Shown: one piece after another, positions 29,137 to 37,844 of the stretch | Layout: each line of letters opens with the position of its first letter | How positions within the stretch are numbered: position 1 is the first letter of the stretch | NCBI GenBank assembly: GCA_028823885.1 | Contig: JAPPFK010000114.1 | Coordinates: forward strand, 1 to 40,367 | Direction: 5' to 3' | Source of the DNA: Rhodospirillales bacterium | Lineage (GTDB): Bacteria; Pseudomonadota; Alphaproteobacteria; Rhodospirillales; UBA2165 | DNA length: 40,367 nucleotides | Translations under genes and position numbers: made by a program | The notes under the pieces: generated by a model | Told to the model about the DNA's origin: nothing | The model's input: the letters and a program-made list of their open reading frames with translations, nothing else | Database searches by the model: none

Positions 29137-29502
29137 ATGTCGCGATCCAGATCCGCCGTCGCCAGCCGAGCCCGGCGCAAGAAGGTCGTCGCCCGGGCCA
29201 AGGGCTATCAGGGCCGGAGCAGCAACAACTTCCGCCTCGCCAAACAGCGGACCGACAAGGCGCTGCAATACGCCTACCGGGACCGCCGGACCAAGAAGCG
29301 CTCGTTCCGCCGCCTGTGGATTCAGCGGATCAATGCCGGCGCCCGTCTGCACGGCCTGACCTATTCCCAGTTCATGAACGGCCTTTCGAAGGCCGGGGTG
29401 GAGATCGACCGCAAGGTGCTGTCCGATCTCGCGATCACGGAGCCGGATTCGTTTAAAAGCTTGGTTGAACAGGCCCAGGCCGCCCTCGCCAGCACTGCTT
29501 GA
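29137..29502 (+). CDS. rplT: 50S ribosomal protein L20
   Basis: [70 protein letters not shown]. Confidence 0.98.
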   Translation: MSRSRSAVASRARRKKVVARAKGYQGRSSNNFRLAKQRTDKALQYAYRDRRTKKRSFRRLWIQRINAGARLHGLTYSQFMNGLSKAGVEIDRKVLSDLAITEPDSFKSLVEQAQAALASTA

Positions 29503-29527
29503 AGCAGGATCGAACGGAGATTTTTTT

Positions 29528-29560
29528 AAAAGGGGGCGGCCCGGACGGCGGCCCCCTTTT
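29528..29560. terminator. Strong terminator-like hairpin between rplT and pheS
   Basis: AAAAGGGGGC (29528-29537) and GCCCCCTTTT (29551-29560), perfect 10-bp arms; T-run on the 5' flank too, so potentially bidirectional. Confidence 0.8.
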
Positions 29561-29581
29561 GATTTGGAGTACGGAAACGAC

Positions 29582-30658
29582 ATGCAAGACCTGGAGGCAC
29601 TGAAGAGCGAATTGACGGCGGCCATTGACGGCGCCGGCGATTTGGATGCCTTGGAGGCGGTGCGCGTCGCCGCCCTCGGGCGGAAGGGCAGCGTCACCGG
29701 CCTGATGAAGACCTTGGGCCGGCTGGACGCGGACGAGCGAAAAGCCGCCGGCCAGGCGTTCAACGCACTGAAGGATGAGATCGCCGGGGCCATCGAGGCG
29801 CGCAAGACCGCGTTGTCGGCGTCCGGACTGGATGCCCGGCTGGCCGAGGAGAAGATCGACGTCACGCTCCCCGTCCGGCCCGAGCGCAAGGGCTACGTCC
29901 ACCCAATCAGCCAGACCATCGACGAGGTGATCTCCATCTTCGGCGAGATGGGTTTCACCGTCGCCGAAGGGCCCGACATCGAAGAGGACTGGTACAACTT
30001 CACCGCCCTGAACATCCCCCAGGATCACCCGGCCCGCCAGGAACATGACACCTTCTACATCAATGCCGAGAAGGAAGGGCGCCGGATGGTGCTCCGTACC
30101 CATACCTCGCCGGTACAAATTCGCACCATGCAGTCCCGGAAGCCCCCCATCCGGATCATCGTGCCGGGCCGCACCTACCGCAGCGATCACGATGCCACCC
30201 ACTCGCCAATGTTCCATCAGGTCGAAGGATTGGTTGTGAATGAGACCACCCACATGGGGCACCTCAAGGGCTGCCTGATGGAATTCTGCCGCGCCTTCTT
30301 CGGCATCGACGACCTGCCGGTCCGCTTCCGGCCCAGTTACTTCCCCTTCACCGAACCCTCGGCGGAGGTGGATATCGGCTGCACCCGCGAAGGCGGCGGG
30401 CTGAAAATCGGCGCCGGCGACGACTGGCTGGAAATTCTCGGCTCCGGCATGGTCAATCCGGCGGTTCTGGAGAATTGCGGGATCGACTCGGCCAAATATC
30501 AGGGCTTCGCCTTCGGTATGGGCGTCGAGCGATTGGCAATGCTCAAGTACGGCATTCCCGATCTTCGGACGTTCTATGATTCGGACATCCGCTGGCTGGA
30601 GCATTTCGGCTTTGCGCCCCTGGATGTGCCGTCTCTGCTCGGGAGGGCCGTCGGATGA
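29582..30658 (+). CDS. pheS: Phenylalanyl-tRNA synthetase alpha subunit
   Basis: [117 protein letters not shown]. Confidence 0.98.
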   Translation: MQDLEALKSELTAAIDGAGDLDALEAVRVAALGRKGSVTGLMKTLGRLDADERKAAGQAFNALKDEIAGAIEARKTALSASGLDARLAEEKIDVTLPVRPERKGYVHPISQTIDEVISIFGEMGFTVAEGPDIEEDWYNFTALNIPQDHPARQEHDTFYINAEKEGRRMVLRTHTSPVQIRTMQSRKPPIRIIVPGRTYRSDHDATHSPMFHQVEGLVVNETTHMGHLKGCLMEFCRAFFGIDDLPVRFRPSYFPFTEPSAEVDIGCTREGGGLKIGAGDDWLEILGSGMVNPAVLENCGIDSAKYQGFAFGMGVERLAMLKYGIPDLRTFYDSDIRWLEHFGFAPLDVPSLLGRAVG

Positions 30659-33060
30659 AGTTCTCCCTGACATGGCTCGAGCAGGAGCTGGAGACGGACG
30701 CCGGCCCCCGGGAAATCGCCGATGAACTGACCATGATCGGGCTCGAACTCGAGAGCCTCGACGACCCCGCCGACAAGCTCAAGGACTTCGTCGTCGGTCA
30801 TGTGGAAGACGCCAGGCCCCATCCGGACGCCGACCGGCTCCAGGTGTGCCGTGTAAACAACGGCACCGAGACCTTCGAGGTGGTGTGCGGCGCGCCCAAT
30901 GCCCGGACCGGCATGAAAGGCGTGTTCGCGCCGGAAGGCAGCTATATCCCGGGCATCGACACGGTGCTGAAGAAAACGAAGATCCGCGGCGTTACCTCCA
31001 ACGGCATGCTGCTGTCGGAACGGGAAGTCGGCCTTTCGGACGAGCATGAAGGCATCATCGAGCTCGGCGGCGACGCGGTCCCGGGCGCCCCGGCGGCCGA
31101 GGCCCTCGGCATGTCCGATCCGGTGTTCGATATCGGCATCACGCCCAACCGGGGCGACTGCCTCGGCGTCCGCGGCGTCGCCCGCGATTTGGCGGCGGCC
31201 GGCATCGGTACGCTGAAGCCGCTGCTCATCGAGCCCGTCGAAGGCAAATTCGAGAGCCCGATCAAGGTTCATCTCGATCTCGACGATGAAACCATGAGCG
31301 CCTGTCCCTATTTCGTCGGGCGCTATTTCCGCGGCGTCAAGAACGGCCCGAGCCCCGACTGGCTGCAACAGAAGCTGCTCGCCATCGGTCTCCGGCCCAT
31401 CTCGGCGCTGGTCGACATCACCAACCTGCTCACCATGGCCTACGGCCGTCCGCTGCACGTCTTCGATGCCGACAAGGTCCATGGCGACATTCACGTCCGG
31501 CTGTCCAGAAAGGGCGAGAAAATCCTCGCCCTCGACGGCAAGGAGTACGAACTCGACGACGAAATGACGGTCATCGCCGACGAGAAGGAACCGGAAGCCC
31601 TTGGCGGCGTCATGGGCGGCGAGATCTCCGGTTGTACCGGGGAGACGGTCAACGTGTTCCTCGAAAGCGCCTACTTCGACCCAATCCGTACGGCGGCCAC
31701 GGGACGCAAGCTCAACCTGACCTCCGACGCCCGCTACCGGTTCGAGCGCGGCATCGACCCGGACTTCGTGCTCGACGGCGCGGAACTCGCCTCCAGGCTG
31801 GTCTTGGACCTGTGCGGCGGCGAAGCCAGCGACATCGTCATCGCCGGCGAGAAGCCTGATGTCTCCCGGTCCTATCCGCTGCGCAAGCACCGGGTGAAGG
31901 AACTGGGCGGCGTCGAGGTGTCCGAGGAAGAGACCGTCCGGATCCTCAACGTGCTGGGCTTCAACGTCACCGACAACGGCGACGCCTGGGAGTGCGGCGT
32001 GCCGTCCTGGCGCCATGATGTGGTTGGCGAGGCCGATCTGGTCGAAGAGGTGGCGCGCATCCACGGCTTTGACAATATCCCCGCCGTCCCGCTGGTGCGC
32101 GAGACCAACCTGCCGAGCCCGGCGGTGTCGCTGCCGCAGGCACGGCGCGCGCGGGCACGGCGCGCGTTGGCGGGCCGCGGCCTCACGGAGTCGGTGACCT
32201 TCTCGTTCCTGCCCCGCAAACACGCGGACCTCTTCGGCGGGGTGCCGGACGCCGTCAATCTGGTGAACCCCATCTCCGCCGATCTCGACGTGATGCGGCC
32301 GTCGCTGCTGCCCAACCTGATCGACGCCGCGAGGCGCAACGCGGACAAGGGCTTCGGCAACGTCTCCCTCTACGAGGTGGGACCGCAATTCGCCGGCGAG
32401 AACCCCGAGGATCAAGCGACGGTGGCCTCCGGCGTCCGGGCCGGGCTCACCGGCCCCCGCAACTGGGCCGGAGGCTCCCGTGAGGTGGACGCGTTCGACG
32501 CCAAGGCGGACGTCATGGCGGTGTTCGAACAGCTGGGCGTTTCGGCGGGTTCGGCCCGCATCTCCACCGACGCGCCGGCGTGGTATCACCCGGGCCGGTC
32601 GGGCACCATCGCTTTCGGGCCCCAGCAGGTGCTCGCCCATTTCGGTGAGATTCACCCCGGCATTCTTCAGGCCATGGATGCCGGCGGCCCGATGGCCGGA
32701 TTCGAGATTTACCTCGAAAACCTGCCTCGGCCCAAGGACGGCAAATCCGCCATGCGGCCGCCCTTGACCCTTTCCGCCTTCCAGCCGGTGGAGCGGGATT
32801 TTGCCTTCATCGTCGATGACGGCGTCGCGGCGGACGATCTCGCCAAGGCGGCCCAGGCGGCGGACAAGAAGCTGATTTCAGGGGTCCGGGTGTTCGATGA
32901 GTTCCAGGGCGGCGATTTGGAAGCCGGCAAGAAGTCCCTGGCCATCGCCGTCACCCTCCAGCCCACCCAGGCCACCCTCACCGACGAGGAGATCGAAGCG
33001 GTTTCCGGCAAGGTAGTGGCCAACGTGGCAAAGCACACCAAGGGTGTGCTCAGGGGGTAG
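30655..33060 (+). CDS. pheT: Phenylalanyl-tRNA synthetase beta subunit
   Basis: [34 protein letters not shown]; tRNA-binding domain [38 protein letters not shown]5 and FDX-ACB C-terminal region. Confidence 0.98.
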   Translation: MKFSLTWLEQELETDAGPREIADELTMIGLELESLDDPADKLKDFVVGHVEDARPHPDADRLQVCRVNNGTETFEVVCGAPNARTGMKGVFAPEGSYIPGIDTVLKKTKIRGVTSNGMLLSEREVGLSDEHEGIIELGGDAVPGAPAAEALGMSDPVFDIGITPNRGDCLGVRGVARDLAAAGIGTLKPLLIEPVEGKFESPIKVHLDLDDETMSACPYFVGRYFRGVKNGPSPDWLQQKLLAIGLRPISALVDITNLLTMAYGRPLHVFDADKVHGDIHVRLSRKGEKILALDGKEYELDDEMTVIADEKEPEALGGVMGGEISGCTGETVNVFLESAYFDPIRTAATGRKLNLTSDARYRFERGIDPDFVLDGAELASRLVLDLCGGEASDIVIAGEKPDVSRSYPLRKHRVKELGGVEVSEEETVRILNVLGFNVTDNGDAWECGVPSWRHDVVGEADLVEEVARIHGFDNIPAVPLVRETNLPSPAVSLPQARRARARRALAGRGLTESVTFSFLPRKHADLFGGVPDAVNLVNPISADLDVMRPSLLPNLIDAARRNADKGFGNVSLYEVGPQFAGENPEDQATVASGVRAGLTGPRNWAGGSREVDAFDAKADVMAVFEQLGVSAGSARISTDAPAWYHPGRSGTIAFGPQQVLAHFGEIHPGILQAMDAGGPMAGFEIYLENLPRPKDGKSAMRPPLTLSAFQPVERDFAFIVDDGVAADDLAKAAQAADKKLISGVRVFDEFQGGDLEAGKKSLAIAVTLQPTQATLTDEEIEAVSGKVVANVAKHTKGVLRG

Positions 33061-33068
33061 CCTCTAAA

Positions 33069-33104
33069 TTTCAGTTAAGATCACAATGTTGATCTTAACT
33101 GAAA
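33069..33104. repeat. Palindrome 1 upstream of DUF4143-type ATPase
   Basis: TTTCAGTTAAGATCA-CAATGT-TGATCTTAACTGAAA, perfect 15-bp arms. Confidence 0.92.
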
Positions 33105-33109
33105 AATCT

Positions 33110-33145
33110 AATAAATTAAGATCAATCAATTGATCTTAATTTATT
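33110..33145. repeat. Palindrome 2 upstream of DUF4143-type ATPase
   Basis: AATAAATTAAGATCAA-TCAA-TTGATCTTAATTTATT, perfect 16-bp arms, ending 3 bp before the ATG at 33149; shares TTAAGATCA with palindrome 1. Confidence 0.92.
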
Positions 33146-33148
33146 CAT

Positions 33149-34567
33149 ATGCTCCAAGTATCTGAAAAAGAAATAAAAAATCGTCTCGCGTTCGATAACC
33201 CTTGGTGGAATTCTTCGGAGGGAATCGATTCGGACGTCCGCAACCTGCCAAAACGCGCCTATTTCCGTCCATTCATGGAACTGGTTTCGCAAACCGACGT
33301 TAACCGGGCGGTCATACTGCTGGGTCCTCGGCGCGTGGGAAAAACCGTGATCCTGAAGCAAACGGTTCAAGCGCTCCTGGACCGCGGCGAACAGGCAGAG
33401 AGAATATTCTACGTTTCCATAGACAATCCAATCTACACCGGCCTCGGACTTGAAAGGCTGTTGGAGCTATTCGTTGACCAACACGGTCATGAAAAATTTT
33501 CCCAACTCTTCTTGCTGTTTGACGAAATACAGTACCTGAAGGACTGGGAAGCACACCTCAAGTCGCTGATCGATTCCTATCCTCAATTCAGATTTGTCTG
33601 CTCGGGCTCCGCGGCGGCGGCCCTGCGCCTAAAAAGCCAGGAATCAGGCGCTGGGCGGTTTACGGAGTTCATGCTTCCGCCGTTGATGTTCTCCGAGTAT
33701 TTGAGCTTCATCGGTCAAGAGGACAGGTTATTCGGGCTCAACACCGAGGATGACGAGCCGACAATTCGACTATTGCCCGACGATGTCGAGGAGCTGAACC
33801 AAGAGTTCGTGAGGTATCTGAACATAGGCGGGCTGCCCGAAGTCGTTTATTCGAAAACGATCCGACAGAACATGGAGCGATATGTACGAGAAGATATTGT
33901 CGACAGAGTGCTGCTCAGTGATCTTCCGAGTCTGTATGGGATTGCCGACACTCAGGGATTGAACCGGCTATTCGCAATGATTGCCTACAACACGGGTTCG
34001 GAGGTTTCGCTCGAGGGGCTCTCTCAGGCGTCGGGAATAGCCAAAAACACAATCCGCCGATACCTGGACTACTTGGAAGCCGCGTTTCTGATTCATCGGG
34101 TCCGTCGAATTGACGAGAACGCCAAAAACTTCGAACGGATCACCCGCTTTAAGCTCTACCTAACCAACCCATGTTTGCGCACCTCCCTGTTTGGACCCGT
34201 CAACCCGGATGATGAGGCGATGGGCCGCCTCGCGGAGACCGCGTTATACGCTCAAATTTGTTATTCCCGGTTGCGCAAAGGATTGCGATACGCACGGTGG
34301 CGCAACGGTGAGGTCGATCTTGTGTTGTTGGATGCCGCGAGGCAGAAACCTGAAGTCGCCGTCGAAATAAAATGGTCGGATCGGCAAGCCGATCAGCCGG
34401 AAGAACTCGAACAATTATTGCATTTTTGCAAGAGCAACCGGCTTGAGGAAGCATATGTGACGACAAGATCCAAAATCGAAATGTTCACAACGGATGGAAT
34501 CGCAGTCAGGTTCTCGCCGGTCGCATATTGGTGCTACTCGATAAACAAGCAGACTATGGAGCCATAG
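33149..34567 (+). CDS. AAA family ATPase with DUF4143-like C-terminal domain
   Basis: Walker A LLGPRRVGKTVIL, Walker B LFLLFDEIQYLKDW, SGSAAAALR, wHTH-like LSQASGIAKNTIRRYLDYLEAAFLIHRVRR, C-terminal nuclease-like LRYARWRNGEVDLVLLDAARQKPEVAVEIKWSD. Confidence 0.88.
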   Translation: MLQVSEKEIKNRLAFDNPWWNSSEGIDSDVRNLPKRAYFRPFMELVSQTDVNRAVILLGPRRVGKTVILKQTVQALLDRGEQAERIFYVSIDNPIYTGLGLERLLELFVDQHGHEKFSQLFLLFDEIQYLKDWEAHLKSLIDSYPQFRFVCSGSAAAALRLKSQESGAGRFTEFMLPPLMFSEYLSFIGQEDRLFGLNTEDDEPTIRLLPDDVEELNQEFVRYLNIGGLPEVVYSKTIRQNMERYVREDIVDRVLLSDLPSLYGIADTQGLNRLFAMIAYNTGSEVSLEGLSQASGIAKNTIRRYLDYLEAAFLIHRVRRIDENAKNFERITRFKLYLTNPCLRTSLFGPVNPDDEAMGRLAETALYAQICYSRLRKGLRYARWRNGEVDLVLLDAARQKPEVAVEIKWSDRQADQPEELEQLLHFCKSNRLEEAYVTTRSKIEMFTTDGIAVRFSPVAYWCYSINKQTMEP

Positions 34568-34613
34568 CCTGTACGAGGGCTTCACCCAGCCACCGGTTAC
34601 CAGTCCGCGCTGC

Positions 34614-35612
34614 CTACCCAATCGCCACCGGCTTCCTGCCGGCCGCGCTCTCGGTGATGGCTTCCAGAATCTGGGCGTTCTGCACCCGCTGCCCGGGGGT
34701 GAACCGGTACTCGGCCGTGCCGGCGATGGCGTCGGCCCAATGGTGGAGATTTCGCTCCACCGTCGAGGGATCCCAGGGATAGGTCCGGGTATGAATCACC
34801 ATATCTATGCCCCGCCAAGTGAGCAGCGCCTCGTCCGGGATATCCACGTTCGAGATTTCCCGCGCTTCCGCCCAGGCCTCATCTCCGAAGATGCTCATCC
34901 GCTGATAGAACGGCGTGGTCGCCAGATTGACCAGCGACGCGGTCACGCCGCTCTCGAACAGGAACTGGACCGTCAGCACGTCCTCGTTGGGGAACTTGTC
35001 GGAACGGGAGTTGAGATGGGCGTAGACCTCGGTCACCGGGCCGGCAAGGGACAGCATCAGGTCAGTCACGTGTACGCCCAGGGCCGTCATGGCGCCGGCG
35101 GGCGCCTCCGCCGGGTCCTGCCGCCAGCCCGACGGCGGCTTGATGGCCATGTTGTTGTAGGACGAGTTGAGTTCCAGATGGAGAATTTTGCCGAGTTCCC
35201 CGGCATCGGCCATCCGTTTCAATTCTTCCCAGGCGCCCTCGAACCGGCGTTCGTGGCCGATGCCCATGACCAGGCCTTTTTCCTCGCAGGCCGCCATCAT
35301 TTTCTTGGCCCCGCCGCCGGAGAGCGCCATGGGTTTCTCGCAGAAGATGTTTTTGCCCGCCGCGGCCGCCGCCAGAACCATGGGCTCATGCAGGGAGTGG
35401 GGCGTCGCGATGATCACCGCATCGACGTCCGGGTCGTCGAGCGCGTCTTCGAAACTGGAGGAAAACGGCAGGCCGCGCTCGGCACAGAACGCCGTCGGCG
35501 CGTCCTGGTCGATATCGACCCCCCGGACCACATTGATTTTGTCCGAGCCTTCCAGCGACCTGACGATGGTTGTGCCCCACCATCCCAAACCGATAACCGC
35601 GGCGTTGAGCAT
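34614..35612 (-). CDS. Gfo/Idh/MocA family oxidoreductase
   Basis: MLNAAVIGLGWWGTTIVRSLEGSDKINVVRGVDID; DPDVDAVIIATPHSLHEPMVLAAAAAGKNIFCEKPMALSGGGAKKM. Confidence 0.9.
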   Translation of the reverse strand: MLNAAVIGLGWWGTTIVRSLEGSDKINVVRGVDIDQDAPTAFCAERGLPFSSSFEDALDDPDVDAVIIATPHSLHEPMVLAAAAAGKNIFCEKPMALSGGGAKKMMAACEEKGLVMGIGHERRFEGAWEELKRMADAGELGKILHLELNSSYNNMAIKPPSGWRQDPAEAPAGAMTALGVHVTDLMLSLAGPVTEVYAHLNSRSDKFPNEDVLTVQFLFESGVTASLVNLATTPFYQRMSIFGDEAWAEAREISNVDIPDEALLTWRGIDMVIHTRTYPWDPSTVERNLHHWADAIAGTAEYRFTPGQRVQNAQILEAITESAAGRKPVAIG

Positions 35613-35643
35613 GTATGTCTCCCTGATTTGAAGAAATATCTTA

Positions 35644-35657
35644 GCGATCATGATCGC
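35644..35657. promoter_or_regulatory. Perfect 14-bp palindrome GCGATCATGATCGC in the divergent Gfo/Idh-MFS intergenic region
   Basis: Self-reverse-complementary sequence about 32 bp upstream of the minus-strand gene start. Operator role is inference. Confidence 0.4.
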
Positions 35658-35752
35658 CGGAGGAAGCACACTTTGACGGGCCTTGGGGCTTTCCGCACCC
35701 GTATCCGGCGATTAGGCTGAAGCCCCCAAACAGCGCGGCACCGGCCCCCCGC

Positions 35753-36997
35753 ATGCAACCATCGCTCATCGTCCGGGTGTTCCTGCCCTTCGCGCTCGGC
35801 TTTTTCCTGGGCTTCTTCTACCGCACAGTGAACGCCGTGATGGCGCCCGATATCGCTGCCGAGGTGGGTGTCGATGCGGAGGGTCTGGGCCTGCTGACCT
35901 CGGTCTATTTCCTGACCTTCGCGCTGTTTCAAATCCCCTTGGGCGTGCTGCTCGACCGCTACGGCGCCAGACGGGTGCAGGCCGGCCTGTTCTGCGTCAC
36001 CGCCGCGGGCGCGATCCTGTTCGCCACCGCCGATACGCTCGGCCTCCTGATCGCCGGGCGGGCTCTCATGGGTCTCGGCATGTCGGCGGGCCTGATGGCG
36101 GCTTTCAAGGCGATCATCGAATGGTTCCCCAAGGAGCGCCTCGCCTTCTGGCAAGGAACCCTGATGGCGGTGGGTAGCCTGGGCGCCATCGCCGCCACGG
36201 TTCCCGTCGAGGCGTCCCTCGCCTTCACCGACTGGCGGGGCGTGTTCCTGTATCTCGGGGGATTCACCTTTCTCACCGCCGTCATGATCCTGCTGACGGT
36301 GCCCGAGAAGCCGGGCGAGCGGGAAATGCGGACCGCCAGCCTCACCGGTCAGCTGAGAGACTTCGCCGAGATCATGGGAGACTTCCGGGTCTGGCGGGTG
36401 GTTCCGCTGGCCACCGCGTCCTTGGGCGCCTTCATGGGGCTGCCGAGCCTATGGGCGGGCCCGTGGCTCCGGGACGTGGCCGGGTTCGAACGCTTCGGCG
36501 TCGCCAACGGACTGATGGTCATCGGCATTGCCATCATGCTCGGCTACATCGCCACCGGCGTGTTCGCCGAGCGGTTGGCCCGCGCCGGCGTCTCGGCGCT
36601 TACCGTTTCCTATTGGGGGATCGCCGTCTATACCGCCCTCCAACTCCTGCTGGCCGCCAATCTGGGGCCTTTCGATGTGGTGCTATGGGCCATGTTCGGA
36701 TTTGTCGGCGCCTCGGCGATCCTGATCTTTACCGGCATGGCGCAGCTCTATCCCGCCAACAAGGCCGGCCGCATCAATGCCGCCCTCAACCTGCCGGTGC
36801 TGACAGGCGCCTTCGCCATTCAATGGGGCATGGGAGCGATCATCGATCTCTGGCCGGAAGGACCCGGCGGCACCTACGCCGTCGACGGCCACCGGGCGGC
36901 GATCGCCGCCGTCGCCGGGCTCCATGTGCTGGCCTTCATCTGGCTCTGGGTCAGCGGACTGATGGCCGGGCGGTCTCGGGACATGCCCGCCGAATAG
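35753..36997 (+). CDS. MFS transporter
   Basis: About 12 hydrophobic segments; FALFQIPLGVLLDRYGARRVQAGL (MFS loop 2-3 motif), LIAGRALMGLGMSAGLMAAFKAI. Confidence 0.9.
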   Translation: MQPSLIVRVFLPFALGFFLGFFYRTVNAVMAPDIAAEVGVDAEGLGLLTSVYFLTFALFQIPLGVLLDRYGARRVQAGLFCVTAAGAILFATADTLGLLIAGRALMGLGMSAGLMAAFKAIIEWFPKERLAFWQGTLMAVGSLGAIAATVPVEASLAFTDWRGVFLYLGGFTFLTAVMILLTVPEKPGEREMRTASLTGQLRDFAEIMGDFRVWRVVPLATASLGAFMGLPSLWAGPWLRDVAGFERFGVANGLMVIGIAIMLGYIATGVFAERLARAGVSALTVSYWGIAVYTALQLLLAANLGPFDVVLWAMFGFVGASAILIFTGMAQLYPANKAGRINAALNLPVLTGAFAIQWGMGAIIDLWPEGPGGTYAVDGHRAAIAAVAGLHVLAFIWLWVSGLMAGRSRDMPAE

Positions 36998-37010
36998 CGG
37001 CCCGCACCGC

Positions 37011-37547
37011 TTAGATGCCCTCGAGGGCGCGCTCCAGCTGCCGCCGGTTCAGGTAGTGCCGGCCGGGCGGGCCCGGATCGCCGCCGACCCGGAAGATCTC
37101 GTTGCCTTGCGGATCGAACAGATAGGCCGCCGGGATCGAGTGCACGCCGTCGAAGTCCTTGCCGATCTGCGGGGTGCCGTCGATCACATGGACCGGCGCC
37201 GGAATGGTCCGCCTGATCATCCGCCGTAGGCGCTTGTTGCCCTCGGCGTTCTCCTGCCAGTCCACCGCGATGATGGTGAGCTTGCCGGGTCCGTGTTTGC
37301 CGATGAATTCCGCGAGTTCCCCGAACTCGGTATGGCAGGGGGGTCACCAACTGGCGAAGAAGGTCACCAGGACCGGCTTGCCGTTGAACGCCTCGCGGGT
37401 GACGCCGTCACCCTTCAGGGGCGGCGCATCGATCAGCCGCTGTTTGATTTCGTCGGTGAGCGTAATCTTGTTTTGGGCCTCGGCCGGAACGCCCGCCAGC
37501 ACGAAGGCGGCGAGGATTAGCCCAAGGAATGACAAACGCTTAGTCAT
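37011..37547 (-). CDS. TlpA-like thioredoxin-fold protein with in-frame TGA at the first active-site Cys position; candidate selenoprotein (Sec68)
   Basis: Two listed ORFs (37344..37682 and 37011..37265) share one frame (37344-37011=333 nt). Read-through gives MTKRLSFLGLILAAFVLAGVPAEAQNKITLTDEIKQRLIDAPPLKGDGVTREAFNGKPVLVTFFASW-U-PPCHTEFGELAEFIGKHGPGKLTIIAVDWQENAEGNKRLRRMIRRTIPAPVHVIDGTPQIGKDFDGVHSIPAAYLFDPQGNEIFRVGGDPGPPGRHYLNRRQLERALEGI. TGA = 37346-37344. Confidence 0.8.
37313..37329 (-). promoter_or_regulatory. Candidate bacterial SECIS stem-loop downstream of the TGA
   Basis: mRNA 5'-UGA CCCCCCUGCCAUAC CGAGUUC GGG GAACUCG-3': perfect 7-bp stem, GGG apical loop starting at nt 22 after UGA. 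Confidence 0.65.
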
Positions 37548-37636
37548 GGTCGTATCAACGCGCATGGCGGGGATGTATTCCACCGCCCAAGCCCGGTCAA
37601 TCAACAAGAATGTGAGGTGGTCACGGCAATATGATT

Positions 37637-37835
37637 CGTCATGCCCCGGCCCACCGGACCGGCCTCGCCGACCGGAGGACAAGCTACCTCCGGGGTATCC
37701 ACATTCTCAATTTTTGAACCACAGAGACAGCGAGACGGTGAGGAGCACCGAGATCGAAACTCTCCTCTCAAGCTCTTAGTCTCTGTGTCTCTGTGGTGAA
37801 TGTCCTGAATGCCCCGCATAAAGCGGGGCATGACG
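37637..37835. repeat. Composite inverted-repeat intergenic element
   Basis: Outer 12-bp IR CGTCATGCCCCG (37637-37648) / CGGGGCATGACG (37824-37835); inner 11-bp IR ACCACAGAGAC (37718-37728) / GTCTCTGTGGT (37787-37797); hairpin ATGCCCCGC-ATAAA-GCGGGGCAT (37809-37831). Confidence 0.7.
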
Positions 37836-37844
37836 ATGAAGACA

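Noticed and set aside
29503-29581. Possible Phe leader peptide (pheM-like) between rplT and pheS, suggested by GAGATTTTTTTA
   Set aside because: No ATG, GTG or plausible start with SD gives a Phe-rich short ORF; the T-run is better explained as part of the terminator flank.
30574-32655. 693-aa minus-strand ORF antisense to pheT
   Set aside because: Long only because of GC-rich codon bias; pheT is unambiguous on the plus strand.
37011-37682. Simple pseudogene or frameshift interpretation of the split thioredoxin ORFs
   Set aside because: Both parts are in the same frame with a single TGA precisely at the redox Cys and an adjacent SECIS-like hairpin. Kept as an alternative hypothesis but less parsimonious.
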